Made by a program: the position numbers and the translations under genes. The notes under the pieces were generated by a model that was not told the DNA's origin, did no database searches, and saw only the letters and a program-made list of their open reading frames with translations. 64,000 nt of DNA, taken from Gemmatimonadota bacterium (GTDB taxonomy: Bacteria; Gemmatimonadota; Gemmatimonadetes; Gemmatimonadales; Gemmatimonadaceae). The stretch is from assembly GCA_016871855.1 (NCBI GenBank), contig VHBQ01000001.1:1-64000 (forward strand). The letters are read 5' to 3'. Of the stretch, positions 1 through 10,187 are shown one piece after another; position 1 is the stretch's first letter; each line of letters opens with the position of its first letter.

Positions 1-1004
1 GCATCGCGATTCACGGCGACGATCCGCGCCCGGCCACCGATGTGCCGCCCGTAATCGAGCCGGAAGTCCATCGGCACGCCGCAGAGCACCACCAGATCCG
101 CCTCGCGCAGCGCCTCCTTGCGATGGTGCCGTACCTGGAGCGCGTCGCCGGCGCCCAGCAGCCCGCGCGCCATCCCGGCAAGGAAGACCGGGATGCCCAA
201 CGCTTGCACGGCATCAGCGAGTGCCGTGACCTCCCCCGGCGCCTCGCACCCCTGACTCCCGATGACGAGTATTGGCCGCTCGGCGTGCGCGAGCATCGAG
301 GCGGTGCGCGAGACCGCGCGCGCCGAGGGCTGCATCCGCATCACGTGCACCGGGTCGCGAGGAATTGCGCTCCCCTCGGCGAAGACACGATCGGCATGCC
401 GAGACAGGTACCAGTGCTCGATGCGGCGCCGCCACGACGCCCCCGCCGGCAGCGGCTGGGTAACGCCCATCGTCTCTCGAACCAGCGGCTCGGGATAGAG
501 CACGTCGAGCGGCAACTCCACGAAGACCGGACCCTGAACGCCCTCGCGCGCGATGCGCAGCGCGTGCTCGAGGGCGAAGACGATATCGGCGACGCGACGC
601 ACCTGCTCCACGTGCTTCACGTGCGGGCGCACGGCCGCCAGTTGGTTGATGTCCTGCAGCGAGCCGCGGCCGCGCAGCACCGTCGCCGTGGCGCCGCCGA
701 TCAGGAGCATCGGCGACCGCGCCATCTTCGCGTTGGTCAGCGCGGTGAGCGTGTTCGTCACGCCTGGTCCGGCCGTCACCACCGCGGCGCCGACCCCGGT
801 GAGACGCGCCGTCGCGTCGGCCGCAAACGCCGCTGTCTGCTCCTGCCGCGTGTCCACCACACGGATGCCGGCCTGCTTCGCGGCGACGAGGATCGGCGAC
901 ACGTGGCCACCGGCGAGCGCGAACAGCGACCGCACACCGTGGCGCCGGAGCACCTCGGCCACGAGGTGCCCGCCGCTCGGTCGCGACGGATTAGTCAGGG
1001 TCAT
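1..1004 (-). CDS. Thiamine-diphosphate enzyme, acetolactate synthase-like (partial)
   Basis: The window edge cuts this gene; 334 codons of the N-terminal part are visible. It starts with [20 protein letters not shown]. The TPP-binding N-terminal domain occupies roughly residues 8-175. The usual cofactor-activating glutamate is in [16 protein letters not shown] (E55), and [14 protein letters not shown] (79-92) is the typical pyrophosphate-domain loop. A central domain begins near residue 235 (PILVIGSQG). The family includes acetolactate synthase, oxalyl-CoA and 2-hydroxyacyl-CoA lyases (ILVBL/HACL type). The substrate cannot be read from this part. Its ATG lies only 3 nt after the stop of the upstream GHL10 gene, so the two are probably co-transcribed. 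No clear Shine-Dalgarno is present. Confidence 0.85.
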   Translation of the reverse strand, partial: MTLTNPSRPSGGHLVAEVLRRHGVRSLFALAGGHVSPILVAAKQAGIRVVDTRQEQTAAFAADATARLTGVGAAVVTAGPGVTNTLTALTNAKMARSPMLLIGGATATVLRGRGSLQDINQLAAVRPHVKHVEQVRRVADIVFALEHALRIAREGVQGPVFVELPLDVLYPEPLVRETMGVTQPLPAGASWRRRIEHWYLSRHADRVFAEGSAIPRDPVHVMRMQPSARAVSRTASMLAHAERPILVIGSQGCEAPGEVTALADAVQALGIPVFLAGMARGLLGAGDALQVRHHRKEALREADLVVLCGVPMDFRLDYGRHIGGRARIVAVNRD

Positions 1005-1007
1005 GCG

Positions 1008-2582
1008 CTACCGGGCGGCCGCCTGCCACGTGACGGCGGTCGATGCGTTCCACGCCGCGTCGAGCGCGGTCACCACCACGCGGTCCGCCTTCTCGGCCGC
1101 GGTCGAGTACGCGAGGTTCACGATCGTGGATGTGCCAAGCACGAGCCGATGATTCCACGTCGTGGCGTTGCGCCACTGCACCATCCACCAGCGCACCGGT
1201 TCGGCCCCCGCCGGGGAAATGGTCACGCGCATGATCGAATTCTGGTCCGTCACGGCGATGGTCGGCGCAGTGGGCGCCGTGTTGTCGAGCCACGTGTAGG
1301 CGGGTGGGATGACGTGTCCGGCGTAGCCCGTCGCCGCGAGCGAGTCCGCGAGCCCCTTCGCGTTCGTCCGCACCGCCGTCGTGTTGTAGAGCAGCGTGCC
1401 GCTCCCGCCGCCCGCGTTCGGCCCGGCCCGGAACCGCGTCACCGCGATCTGGTTGTTGATCTCGGCGGCGGACGGGAAGCCGCCGTCGGCCACCCGATAT
1501 GCGGCGAGTCCGGGCCAGAGATGACGCTTCTGCGAGTTCACGGAGATCCACCAATCGAGCAGCGCCGTGAAATTCTGTCCGGTGCTGGCGAGCGACCAGT
1601 AGAGTTGCGGCGCGAAGTAGTCCACCCAGCCATTGTCCAGCCACTTCTTGGAGTCGGCGTAGATAGCGCTGTACGCGTCGAGGCCCGTGATGCCCGTCGG
1701 GTTGCCGGGGCGCCAGATGCCGAACGGCGAGATCCCCACTTTCACCGACGGCTTGGCGGCGCGCACCTCTGTGTACAGCCGCTGGATGAAGGTGTCCACG
1801 TTGCGACGCCGCCAGTCGGCGCGCGCCATCGCCGCGCCCCCCGCCGCGAGGTACTTGTTGTACGACACGTCATCGTTGAAGACGGGCGCGCTTCCCTGCG
1901 GATACGGGTAGAAGTAGTCGTCGAGATGCACCGCGTCGATGTCATACCGGGCGATCACGTCCTTGATGACATTCAGCGTCCACGTATGCACGTCCGGTTC
2001 ACCGGGATCGAACCAGAGCTGCCCCTCCCAGATCCGCGCCAGATCCGGGCGCGCCTTCCACAGGTGGTTGGCGGCCAGTCGCGTGGTGTCGCTGATATTC
2101 CCCGCGCGGAACGGATTGAACCACGCGTGGAGCTCCAAACCGCGCGCGTGTGCTTCGTCCACCCAGACGGCCAGCGGATCCCAGCCGGGGTCAGTCCCCT
2201 GCGTCCCCGTCAACGCCCTGGCCCACGGCTCGAGGTTCGAGCGGTACAGCGCATCGCCCGACGCGCGCACGTGCAGGATCACCGCGTTCATTCGCAGCGA
2301 TGCGGCCTTGTCGAGGATCGTGCGCATCTCCGCCATCGCCTCGGTCTGGCTCAGCCCAGTGCGCGTCGGCCAGTCGATGTTGGCGACCGTGGCCACCCAG
2401 AGGCCGCGGAACTCGCGCGCGACGGTCGGCGGCGTGGCGCTGGGCGGCGTGACCGGCGGTGGCGTGACGGGCGGTGGCGTGACCGGCGGTGGCGGGGCCG
2501 GCGGTGTCACGGGACCGGTCGGACCGTCCCCGGAACAGGCGGCGGCGAAGGCGACGAGGGCGGTGAGAGCGAGACGGCGCAT
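1008..2582 (-). CDS. GHL10-type (YngK-like) glycoside hydrolase lipoprotein
   Basis: The product has 524 residues. The N-terminus is a lipoprotein signal ending LVAFAAAC, with the lipid-accepting Cys at residue 16. A proline linker of VTPPP repeats follows (about 24-53). From residue 56 comes the glycosyl-hydrolase-like 10 domain ([54 protein letters not shown]), a TIM barrel typical of the PF02638/YngK family. The last ~100 residues look like a fibronectin-III-like domain. The start was chosen at the Met directly before the signal peptide. The open frame continues upstream only because it reads through the 7-bp repeat array at 2621-2709. Probably a cell-envelope polysaccharide hydrolase; the substrate is unknown. 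Confidence 0.85.
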   Translation of the reverse strand: MRRLALTALVAFAAACSGDGPTGPVTPPAPPPPVTPPPVTPPPVTPPSATPPTVAREFRGLWVATVANIDWPTRTGLSQTEAMAEMRTILDKAASLRMNAVILHVRASGDALYRSNLEPWARALTGTQGTDPGWDPLAVWVDEAHARGLELHAWFNPFRAGNISDTTRLAANHLWKARPDLARIWEGQLWFDPGEPDVHTWTLNVIKDVIARYDIDAVHLDDYFYPYPQGSAPVFNDDVSYNKYLAAGGAAMARADWRRRNVDTFIQRLYTEVRAAKPSVKVGISPFGIWRPGNPTGITGLDAYSAIYADSKKWLDNGWVDYFAPQLYWSLASTGQNFTALLDWWISVNSQKRHLWPGLAAYRVADGGFPSAAEINNQIAVTRFRAGPNAGGGSGTLLYNTTAVRTNAKGLADSLAATGYAGHVIPPAYTWLDNTAPTAPTIAVTDQNSIMRVTISPAGAEPVRWWMVQWRNATTWNHRLVLGTSTIVNLAYSTAAEKADRVVVTALDAAWNASTAVTWQAAAR

Positions 2583-2620
2583 GGAGTAAAGATGCGTCAG
2601 GCGTCGGCGCGCAGGGAGAG

Positions 2621-2709
2621 TGACGGTGGACGGTTGACGGTTGAGGGTGGATGCCTGCGGGGGTCCACCGTCCACCGTCCACCGTCTACCGTCTACCGTC
2701 CACCGTCTC
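2621..2709. repeat. 7-bp repeat inverted element 1
   Basis: The left arm at 2621-2649 is a run of GACGGTGG/GACGGTTG units. The right arm at 2664-2709 is the complementary run (CCACCGT, CTACCGT), with a short GC-rich centre (atgcctgcggggg). The arms can pair as a long imperfect hairpin. The right arm supplies the last codons and the TAG stop (2693-2695) of the downstream-most SufU gene. Confidence 0.9.
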
Positions 2710-3139
2710 CCACCGCTCCCAGCAGCGCCTTCCACGGCAGCCGTGCGCACTTATGCCGCGCCGCGAACGGCGCCACACCGACGAGCGCCGCGAGTTCACC
2801 GAGCGCGTCGTCCGGCGCTCCGCTGGCCAGCATCGCGTCGAACCGTCTGCCGAAGCCTTCGATCGCCTCGCGAGACTGCCCGGGCACGAATTCCATCAGC
2901 ATCGAAGCCGTCGCCTGCATGATCGAGCAGCCCGTCCCCGTCCAAGCCGCTTCCTGAACGATTCCATCGACCACATACACCGCCACCGCCACCGCGTCGC
3001 CGCACAACGGGTTCTTCTCTCCCCGCGTGCCGGTGGCGCGGGCCAGCGCCCCCTTGTGCCGAGGATGCCGGTAGTGCTCGAGGATGCGCTCCTGGTACAG
3101 CGCGGCGATCCGCGCGCCGCCGTCAGCCGTTGTGGACAT
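2693..3139 (-). CDS. sufU: SufU-type sulfur-transfer/scaffold protein (second copy)
   Basis: The product has 148 residues. It carries the three conserved cysteines of the SufU/IscU family: C46 in NPLCGD, C71 in GTGCSIMQATASML and C131 in RHKCARLPWKALL, with the usual Asp (D48). In Firmicutes SufU is a zinc protein that takes persulfide sulfur from SufS, which suits the adjacent sufS. The insert between the second and third Cys is shorter than in the other SufU of this operon. The last residues (GDGGR) and the stop are encoded by the 7-bp repeat, so the natural C-terminus appears to have been remodelled by the element. It starts 8 nt after the stop of sufS. Confidence 0.9.
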   Translation of the reverse strand: MSTTADGGARIAALYQERILEHYRHPRHKGALARATGTRGEKNPLCGDAVAVAVYVVDGIVQEAAWTGTGCSIMQATASMLMEFVPGQSREAIEGFGRRFDAMLASGAPDDALGELAALVGVAPFAARHKCARLPWKALLGAVGDGGR

Positions 3140-3147
3140 CGCTGCGC

Positions 3148-4380
3148 CTAGGCGTGCGCGTGGAAGCGGGCCTTCGCCTTCACCAGGGAGGCCACGAGCG
3201 CGTCCACGTCGTCGGCGGTGTTGTACACGTAGAAGCTCGCGCGCACCGTCGCGCTCTGGTGGAGCGCGCGCATCAGCGGCTGGGCGCAATGATGGCCGGC
3301 TCGCACGCAGACGCCGTCCACATCGAGCATCGTGCTCACGTCGTGGGGGTGAATGTCCCCGAGCGTGAAGCTCACGACGCCGCTGCGCGCCTCGGCGGAC
3401 GCCGGTCCGAAGAGGTGCAATCCCTCGATCACCGCCAGCCGCTCCATCGCGTAGCGAGTGAGCGCCATCTCGTGCGCGCGGACCGCATCCATGCCGAGCG
3501 CCTCGAGATAGCGGACCGCGGCGGCGAGCCCCACCGCGCCCTCCACGTTCGGCGTGCCCGCCTCGAACTTGTGCGGCGGCACGTTCCACGTGGTGTCGCC
3601 GTCAAAGACGAATTCGATCATGTCGCCGCCGAACTGGTACGGGTGCATCGTCTCCAGCACGCGCCGCTTCACAATCACGCCCCCGATCCCCATCGGGCCG
3701 AGCATCTTGTGCCCGCTGAACGCGTAGGCGTCCACGCCCAGATCGTCGAACCCGACCCGCAGGTGCGGCGCCCCCTGCGCGCCGTCGCAGAAGGCCACGG
3801 CGCCGATGCCGTGCGCGATCGCCACGATCTCACGCACATCGTTGATCGTGCCCAGCGCGTTCGAGACGTGCCCGAAGGCGACCACCTTCGTGTTCGCCGT
3901 GACGAGCGCGCGGAGCTGGTCGAGGTCCACGAGTCCATCCTTGGTGAGCTCGCAGATGCGGAACTCCGCGCCGACCGCGCGGGCCAGCTGCTGCCAGGGG
4001 ACGAAGTTGGCGTGATGCTCCATCCGGGTGACCACGATGCGGTCGCCGCGGTGCACGTGCGCCTGTCCCCACCCGGTGGCGAGCAGGTTCACCGCCTCGG
4101 TGGTGCCGCGCGTGAAAAGCAGCGTGTCGGCGTCGGCGGCCCCGAGGAACCGGGCGATCTCGCGGCGGGCGCCGTGATAGGCGTCAGTGGCCGTGCCGCT
4201 CAGCTTGTACGCGCCGCGGTGCGGGTTGGCGTTCGCGGTCTCGTAGTAGTCGCGCACCGCGTCGAGCACGGCGCGCGGCTTCTGGGACGTGGCCGCCGAG
4301 TCGAGGTAGACCAGTCCCGGATTGGCAGCGAGCAGCGGGAAGTCCGCCCGCAGGTCTGAGAACGCCGTCCGGGTCGTCAT
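3148..4380 (-). CDS. sufS: Cysteine desulfurase SufS
   Basis: The product has 410 residues, the usual length for group II (SufS/CsdA) desulfurases. It removes sulfur from L-cysteine, giving alanine and an enzyme persulfide for Fe-S assembly. PLP-binding Lys225 lies in FSGHKMLGP, and Cys365 in RAGHHCAQPLM carries the persulfide. The N-terminal LDSAATSQKP and TRGTTEAVNLL motifs are typical. It lies between two sufU genes, so SufU rather than SufE is the likely sulfur acceptor. The gene is cytosolic and part of the suf operon. Confidence 0.97.
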   Translation of the reverse strand: MTTRTAFSDLRADFPLLAANPGLVYLDSAATSQKPRAVLDAVRDYYETANANPHRGAYKLSGTATDAYHGARREIARFLGAADADTLLFTRGTTEAVNLLATGWGQAHVHRGDRIVVTRMEHHANFVPWQQLARAVGAEFRICELTKDGLVDLDQLRALVTANTKVVAFGHVSNALGTINDVREIVAIAHGIGAVAFCDGAQGAPHLRVGFDDLGVDAYAFSGHKMLGPMGIGGVIVKRRVLETMHPYQFGGDMIEFVFDGDTTWNVPPHKFEAGTPNVEGAVGLAAAVRYLEALGMDAVRAHEMALTRYAMERLAVIEGLHLFGPASAEARSGVVSFTLGDIHPHDVSTMLDVDGVCVRAGHHCAQPLMRALHQSATVRASFYVYNTADDVDALVASLVKAKARFHAHA

Positions 4381-4387
4381 CGTCGGC

Positions 4388-4843
4388 TCACTCCGTGGAT
4401 ACGGCCACCGCCCCGTCCTGCCGGAGCAGCGCGGCGTGCATCGCGTGCCAGGCCAGCGACGCGCACTTCACCCGGAGCGGGAAGCGCGACACGCCGCTCA
4501 GCGCCTTCAGCGAGCCCAGCGCCTCCGCATCCTCGGGGTGCGCGCCGGTGACGACGCCGTGGAACGTGTTGAACATCGCTTCCGCCTCGGCGCGCGTCTT
4601 GCCCTTGATGGCCGCCGTCATCAGCGAAGCGCTCGCCTTGGAGATGGCGCAGCCGCTCCCCTGGAACGAGACGTCGCTGATGACATTCCCGTCGAGCTTG
4701 AGCCAGATGGTGAGCTGGTCGCCGCAGAGGGGGTTCTTCCCCTCAGCATGCGAGCTCGCATCCTCCATGACGCGGAAGTTCCGCGGCCGGCGGTTGTGGT
4801 CGAGGATGATGCTCTGGTACAGCTCGTCGAGTTCGGCGGACAC
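4388..4843 (-). CDS. sufU: SufU-type sulfur-transfer protein (first copy)
   Basis: The product has 151 residues with a GTG start 10 nt after the sufD stop. Upstream codons of the same frame run antisense-like through sufD and show no family similarity. It has C40 (NPLCGD), D42, C65 (GSGCAISKASASLM) and C127 (RVKCASLAWHAM), which are the zinc/persulfide ligands of SufU. It also has the longer SufU-specific insert (GVVTGAHPEDAEALGSLKALSG) that separates SufU from IscU. It is the closer of the two copies to canonical Firmicute/Actinobacterial SufU. Confidence 0.93.
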   Translation of the reverse strand: MSAELDELYQSIILDHNRRPRNFRVMEDASSHAEGKNPLCGDQLTIWLKLDGNVISDVSFQGSGCAISKASASLMTAAIKGKTRAEAEAMFNTFHGVVTGAHPEDAEALGSLKALSGVSRFPLRVKCASLAWHAMHAALLRQDGAVAVSTE

Positions 4844-4853
4844 GCGCAGGCCC

Positions 4854-6161
4854 TCAGACCGGTTCCGGCGGGATGAAGCGTTCGAAGAGCAGTCCCTCGA
4901 GCGCCAGCTTGAGCGGCTCGAGCTCGATGAGCTCCAGCACTTCGGCGGCGAAGGCATAGGTGAGCAGGGCGCGCGTGCGCTCCGCGCCGATGCCGCGGCT
5001 CTTCATGTAGAACTGCGCGAGCTCGTCCAGCCGGCCGACCGTCGCGCCGTGCGTGCACTTCACGTCGTCGGCGAAGATCTCGAGCTGCGGCTTCGTGTCC
5101 ACCCGGGCGGCGTCGCCGATGAGCAGCGTATGGTTCGTCTGCTTGCCGTCGGTCTGCTGCGCCTGCGGGTCCACGTAGACCTTGCCGTTGAACACCCCGT
5201 GCGACGAGCCGTCGAGGATTCCCTTGTAGACCTCGCGGCTCGAACAGGCCGGCGCGATGTGCTCCACAAACGTCTGGTTGTCGGCATGCTGCGCCTCTTC
5301 CAGCGAGTAGAGGCCGTTCAGCCGCACCTCGGCGTTGGTGCCGAGCAGCTTGGAGTACACGTTCGTCCGCGAGAGCTGCGCCCCCGTGGTGAACGTGAAC
5401 GCGTGGTAGATCGAGTCGCGTCCCTGCGTCGCCTGCGTGGTGCCCACGTGGAAGGCCTCAGCCCCCTCGCGCTGCACCTTGTAGTGATCCACGCGGGCGT
5501 TGTCACCCACGACTACCTCGGCCACGTGGTTCGTGAAGTACGCGCCCCCGCCGAGGGTGGTGAAGGTCTCGATGAGGGTGGCCTGCGCGCTGCGCTCGGC
5601 GATGACCAGCGTGCGCGGGTGCAGCGAGGCGCCGCTCGCCTGCGCGTCGGTGACGTAGAGGATGTGGATGGGCGCCTCGAGCGCCACGCCCTTCGGGACG
5701 TGAATCACGACGCCGTCGGCCATGAACGCCGTGTTCAGCGCGGTGAACGCCTGCTGCGCGGGCGCCAGCGTGCCGAGGCGCTCGGCGAGCAGCTCGGGGG
5801 CCTCCTTGAGCGCCTCGCCAAAGGTCATCACCTGCACCTCGGCGTCGAGTGTGGCGAACGACGACAGCGCCGGCTCGTAACGCCCGTTCACGAAGACGAG
5901 CAGGTGCCAGTCCTCCTGACCGTACGTGAAGCGGGCGATGTCCTCGGCCGTCAGCGTCGTCCCCGACGACCGCGCTGGGCGGAAGGTGCGCTCGGCGATC
6001 GGCGTCACCGAGGTGAAATGCCAGTCCTCGTCGCGGGTCGTCGGGAAGCCGACCGCCTCAAACTGCTCGATGGCGGCGATCTTCAGGTGCGGGAGCCAGT
6101 CCTTCGCTCCGCCCCTTTTCGCCGTATCGAAGAGCTCCCGGTAGTTCGAGTGCGCGCTCAC
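4854..6161 (-). CDS. sufD: Fe-S cluster assembly protein SufD
   Basis: The product has 435 residues. It starts with GTG, overlapping the sufC stop by 4 nt (GTGA), which points to translational coupling. The C-terminal two thirds are the right-handed beta-helix of the SufBD family (FTNHVAEVVVGDNARVDHYK; LNGLYSLEEAQHADNQTFVEH; NGKVYVDPQAQQTDGKQTNHTLL). The HGATVGRLDELAQFYMKSRGI segment contains the conserved His and the SufC-interacting helices. SufD joins SufB and SufC in the SufBC2D scaffold that builds Fe-S clusters. Confidence 0.95.
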   Translation of the reverse strand: MSAHSNYRELFDTAKRGGAKDWLPHLKIAAIEQFEAVGFPTTRDEDWHFTSVTPIAERTFRPARSSGTTLTAEDIARFTYGQEDWHLLVFVNGRYEPALSSFATLDAEVQVMTFGEALKEAPELLAERLGTLAPAQQAFTALNTAFMADGVVIHVPKGVALEAPIHILYVTDAQASGASLHPRTLVIAERSAQATLIETFTTLGGGAYFTNHVAEVVVGDNARVDHYKVQREGAEAFHVGTTQATQGRDSIYHAFTFTTGAQLSRTNVYSKLLGTNAEVRLNGLYSLEEAQHADNQTFVEHIAPACSSREVYKGILDGSSHGVFNGKVYVDPQAQQTDGKQTNHTLLIGDAARVDTKPQLEIFADDVKCTHGATVGRLDELAQFYMKSRGIGAERTRALLTYAFAAEVLELIELEPLKLALEGLLFERFIPPEPV

Positions 6162-6916
6162 GCCGAAGCCCCCGCCGGCTCGAGCAGCCAGTCATACCCC
6201 TTCTCTTCCAGTTCGAGGGCCAGCTCCTTGCCGCCGGAGCGCACAATGCGTCCCTGCGCCAGGACGTGCACGAAGTCCGGCACGATGTAGTTGAGCAGAC
6301 GCTGGTAGTGCGTCACGACGATCGTGGCGTTGTCCGGGCGCTTCAGCTTGTTCACCCCCTCGGCAACGATGCGCAGCGCGTCGATGTCGAGGCCGGAGTC
6401 CGTCTCATCGAGCACGGCGAGCTTCGGCTCGAGCACTGCCATCTGGAGGATCTCATTGCGCTTCTTCTCGCCGCCGGAGAAGCCGGCGTTCACCGAGCGC
6501 TGGAGCATCGCCTCGTCCATCTCCACGACCTTCAGCTTCTTGGCCATGATGTCGAGGAACTCCATCGGGTCCACTTCCTCCTCTCCGCGCGCCTTGCGGA
6601 TCTCGTTGTACGCGGCGCGCAGGAAGTAGGCGTTGGAGACGCCAGGGATCTCCACCGGGTACTGGAAAGCGAGGAAGATGCCCTGCTGGGCGCGCACTTC
6701 GGCGTCCATCTCGAGCAGGTCCTGTCCGTCGTAGGTCACCGTGCCGCCGGTGACTTCGTAGCCCGGGTGGCCGGCGATCACCTGCGCGAGCGTGGACTTG
6801 CCCGAGCCGTTCGGCCCCATGATGGCATGCACTTCGCCGGGGTTGACGCTAAGCGAAATCCCCTTGAGGATCGCCTTTTCACCCACGTTCGCGGTCAAGT
6901 TCTCAATCTTCAGCAT
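6158..6916 (-). CDS. sufC: Fe-S assembly ATPase SufC
   Basis: The product has 252 residues and is an ABC-type ATPase. Walker A is GPNGSGKS (34-41), the signature is SGGEKKR (147-153), and Walker B is LAVLDETDSGLD, with the catalytic Glu replaced by the usual SufC arrangement D170-E171. The start MLKIENLTANVGEKAIL fits the family. The frame stays open further upstream only through the repeat at 6920-7029. The 7-bp repeat hairpin separates it from sufB, whereas sufC/sufD overlap by 4 nt. Confidence 0.97.
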   Translation of the reverse strand: MLKIENLTANVGEKAILKGISLSVNPGEVHAIMGPNGSGKSTLAQVIAGHPGYEVTGGTVTYDGQDLLEMDAEVRAQQGIFLAFQYPVEIPGVSNAYFLRAAYNEIRKARGEEEVDPMEFLDIMAKKLKVVEMDEAMLQRSVNAGFSGGEKKRNEILQMAVLEPKLAVLDETDSGLDIDALRIVAEGVNKLKRPDNATIVVTHYQRLLNYIVPDFVHVLAQGRIVRSGGKELALELEEKGYDWLLEPAGASA

Positions 6917-6919
6917 GAT

Positions 6920-7029
6920 AGTGACGGTAGACGGTGGACGGTGGACGGTGGAAGAACAGACGGTGGACGGTGGACGGTTGAAGCGTGGCACGGCTGTGCG
7001 ACCGTCAACCGTCAACCGTCTACCGTCAC
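6920..7029. repeat. 7-bp repeat inverted element 2, between sufB and sufC
   Basis: The left arm begins GTGACGGTAGACGGTGGACG at 6921. The right arm ends CAACCGTCTACCGTCAC at 7028. The outer ~29 bp of the arms are complementary apart from G/T wobble positions (tgg against ttg). The inner part contains a second left-type array (6960-6979) and a small loop. As RNA this would form a large hairpin in the suf transcript, just after the sufB stop. Confidence 0.92.
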
Positions 7030-7032
7030 TCG

Positions 7033-8462
<1,430 letters not shown>

Positions 8463-8466
<4 letters not shown>

Positions 8467-9167
8467 TGCGGGGTCTCAGGAATGGAAACAGGCACGGACA
8501 CGCTGGCGGACGCGCTCCGCGGAGCGCGTCCGATCGCGCCGTACTCGCAGGCGCTGCAACCGTCCTTCAGGTGCATGCGGCGCTCGACGGGCGATCCAAG
8601 CACCGCCTCGATGAACTCCGCCTCGGCGGAGCAGACTTCCGGAAAGCGCAGGGCGATCTCGCGCACGGCACAGTTGTGATGGCGAATGGTCATGGCCGTC
8701 CCGTCACCGGCCACCGCTTCACTCATGTAGCCCTCGGCGGCGAGGAGCTCGGCGAGGAGCTGGGCGCGCTCAGGCATCGGCAACGTGGCCAGCCGCGGGC
8801 GCGCTGACTCGGCCAGCGACTCCCACCGGCGGCGGAACAGCCGAACCACGGCCTCCGTGCCCTCGCGTTCGCGCAGCGCCTCGAGCGCGTCCACCAGCGG
8901 GTCGACATAGGCGCGCGGAAAGAGCGCCTCTCCCGCTTCGCTGAGGGAGTACGCGAAGACGGGCGCGCCCTGGCCGCGAATCTCGCGGCGGTAGACGACC
9001 AATCCCGCGTCCACCAGATCGGTCAGGTGTCGACGCAGGGCGTTGGCGGTCACGCCGAACCGCGCGGCCAACACCTTGATGGTGAGTGGCTGCTCCTTGC
9101 GCAGGGCGACGAGGATGTCGCTGCGAATGCCCTTGAAGCCAGCGAGAGACAAGGAGGTGGCGGCCAT
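8463..9167 (-). CDS. sufR: SufR-type Fe-S transcriptional regulator
   Basis: The product has 234 residues. A winged helix-turn-helix lies at about 14-66 ([28 protein letters not shown]). A C-terminal region carries C166, C179, C204 and C207 (C-x12-C-x24-C-x2-C; the last two in DGCSACEY), matching the cluster-ligand pattern of SufR. In cyanobacteria and actinobacteria SufR senses Fe-S status and represses the suf operon. Being the first gene of the suf operon here supports autoregulation. The last 25 residues (Ala/Ser/Val/Pro) lie beyond the conserved fold and cover the palindrome. No Shine-Dalgarno is visible; see the promoter at 9175-9202. Confidence 0.93.
8507..8532. promoter_or_regulatory. 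26-bp perfect palindrome at the end of sufR
   Basis: CGGACGCGCTCCG is followed directly by its reverse complement, giving a 13-bp perfect dyad. It encodes the tail of SufR (residues 212-220) and lies 41-66 nt upstream of the sufB start. It could form a very stable RNA hairpin or be a protein-binding dyad. Confidence 0.6.
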
Positions 9168-9174
9168 ACCGATA

Positions 9175-9202
9175 AAGATATTCGGGAAGACTGAATTTGC
9201 AA
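9175..9202 (-). promoter_or_regulatory. Predicted sigma-70 type promoter of the suf operon
   Basis: Read on the minus strand, the -35 TTGCAA (9197-9202), a 16-bp spacer and the -10 TATCTT (9175-9180) give a predicted start site at about 9168. That is the base before the sufR ATG, so the mRNA may be leaderless, in agreement with the missing Shine-Dalgarno. The 9168-9445 interval is the AT-richest part of this region and holds no gene. The plus strand should carry the promoter of the gene at 9446, but I cannot place it. Confidence 0.45.
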
Positions 9203-9445
9203 ACGAAAACGTGTGTGAAATGTTCCGACGTGGCCGAGCATCGCGTCAGATCTATCGGATCTGGAGGCTGGCGGTGTGGAAAAGAACACAAACAAATGAG
9301 TATAACTGCTAGCTAAATATATGTGTCATATTGTGTTATTGTTGTGTTGATAACTCAGCGAGCACCGCCCGATTAACATCGGTCTCCTTGACGCGTCAAC
9401 TCGACAACGGGGCGATCAAGCCCTGACGTTCATTAGGAGGCGCAG

Positions 9446-10012
9446 ATGCGCACCATCAAGTTCCTTGGTTTCGCCGTGGCGCTGGCTACGGTCGCAGGCT
9501 CCCTGCAAGCGCAGGGCAACATTCAGCCCGGGGCCTTCCCTGGCATTGACCGGCTCGCCCGCATCGAGGCGGCGCGCGTTGCCCGCCAACATCAGCTTCA
9601 ACGGATGGGCGTCCGGCCGCTCGGACGCGTGAGGGGGCAGCAGAGGGCGGCGTTCCGGCAGCACGTCGCTCAGGGTCGCACGGTCGGCGGTCGCTTCGCG
9701 CCGATGGGTGCCGGTCAGGGGCGTTTCGGGCCGGGCCAGGCACACGGGCGCTTTGTCGGGGCGCGCGGGTTCGGCGGCCGTCAGCAGGCGCTGGCGGGAG
9801 CGGGGATCCGGGCCGGCGCGCGCGCCGGGTTCCGCGCCGGAGTGCGTGCGGAACGGATCGCCAACGCGACACCGGCGCAGAAGGCCTTCGTGGAGAAGTT
9901 CCGCGCCCAGCGGCAGGCCGTTCGGGCCAAGGTGATGGCGGGAACAATCACCCGCGAACAGGCCCGGCAGCAGATGCAGGCGTGGGTCATGGAACATCGG
10001 CCCAAGAAGTAG
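9446..10012 (+). CDS. Small secreted Arg/Gly/Ala-rich basic protein, function unknown
   Basis: The product has 188 residues. It has a clear signal peptide (MRTIKFLGFAVALATVAGSLQAQ) and then a very basic, low-complexity region (about 40-140) rich in Arg, Gly, Ala and Gln. The C-terminal helix (ATPAQKAFVEKFRAQRQ; TITREQARQQMQAWVMEHRP) resembles the LTxEQ helical motifs of CpxP/Spy-like periplasmic proteins. A strong ribosome site AGGAGG (9435-9440) sits 5 nt before the ATG, unlike most genes here, so it is probably well expressed. I do not recognise a named family. Confidence 0.7.
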   Translation: MRTIKFLGFAVALATVAGSLQAQGNIQPGAFPGIDRLARIEAARVARQHQLQRMGVRPLGRVRGQQRAAFRQHVAQGRTVGGRFAPMGAGQGRFGPGQAHGRFVGARGFGGRQQALAGAGIRAGARAGFRAGVRAERIANATPAQKAFVEKFRAQRQAVRAKVMAGTITREQARQQMQAWVMEHRPKK

Positions 10013-10052
10013 GGTTATACAGATAGCCTCCAGGGGTGGGGGTGAGTAAGTC

Positions 10053-10094
10053 AACGCCGCAGCGGCTGACACAGCGCTGCGGCGTCTGGCTTTT
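10053..10094 (+). terminator. Intrinsic terminator
   Basis: An 11-bp stem (ACGCCGCAGCG pairing with CGCTGCGGCGT, outer arms 10054-10085) is followed by CTGGCTTTT. It ends the transcript of the secreted protein gene at 9446. Confidence 0.75.
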
Positions 10095-10187
10095 CCGGAT
10101 ATGGGGTGTCGGTCCCGTTTCAATCGTGTGGCGTCGTGCACAGCGGCGACGCAACTTCCCACACGTCCTTATCACGGAGAACGCTGA

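Noticed and set aside
2621-2709. Transposon or MITE with target duplication
   Set aside because: I could not find convincing target-site duplications at any of the 7-bp elements, and no transposase is present in the window. Mobility is therefore not claimed as established.
42-2957. A 971-codon open frame on the plus strand opposite the TPP, GHL10 and SufU genes
   Set aside because: It has no protein-family features and a composition (Arg/His/Val/Glu) expected from the antisense of GC-rich genes. The minus-strand genes are clearly recognisable.
4395-6290. A 631-codon plus-strand frame opposite sufU and sufD
   Set aside because: Antisense shadow in high-GC DNA; sufD and sufU on the minus strand have full family signatures.
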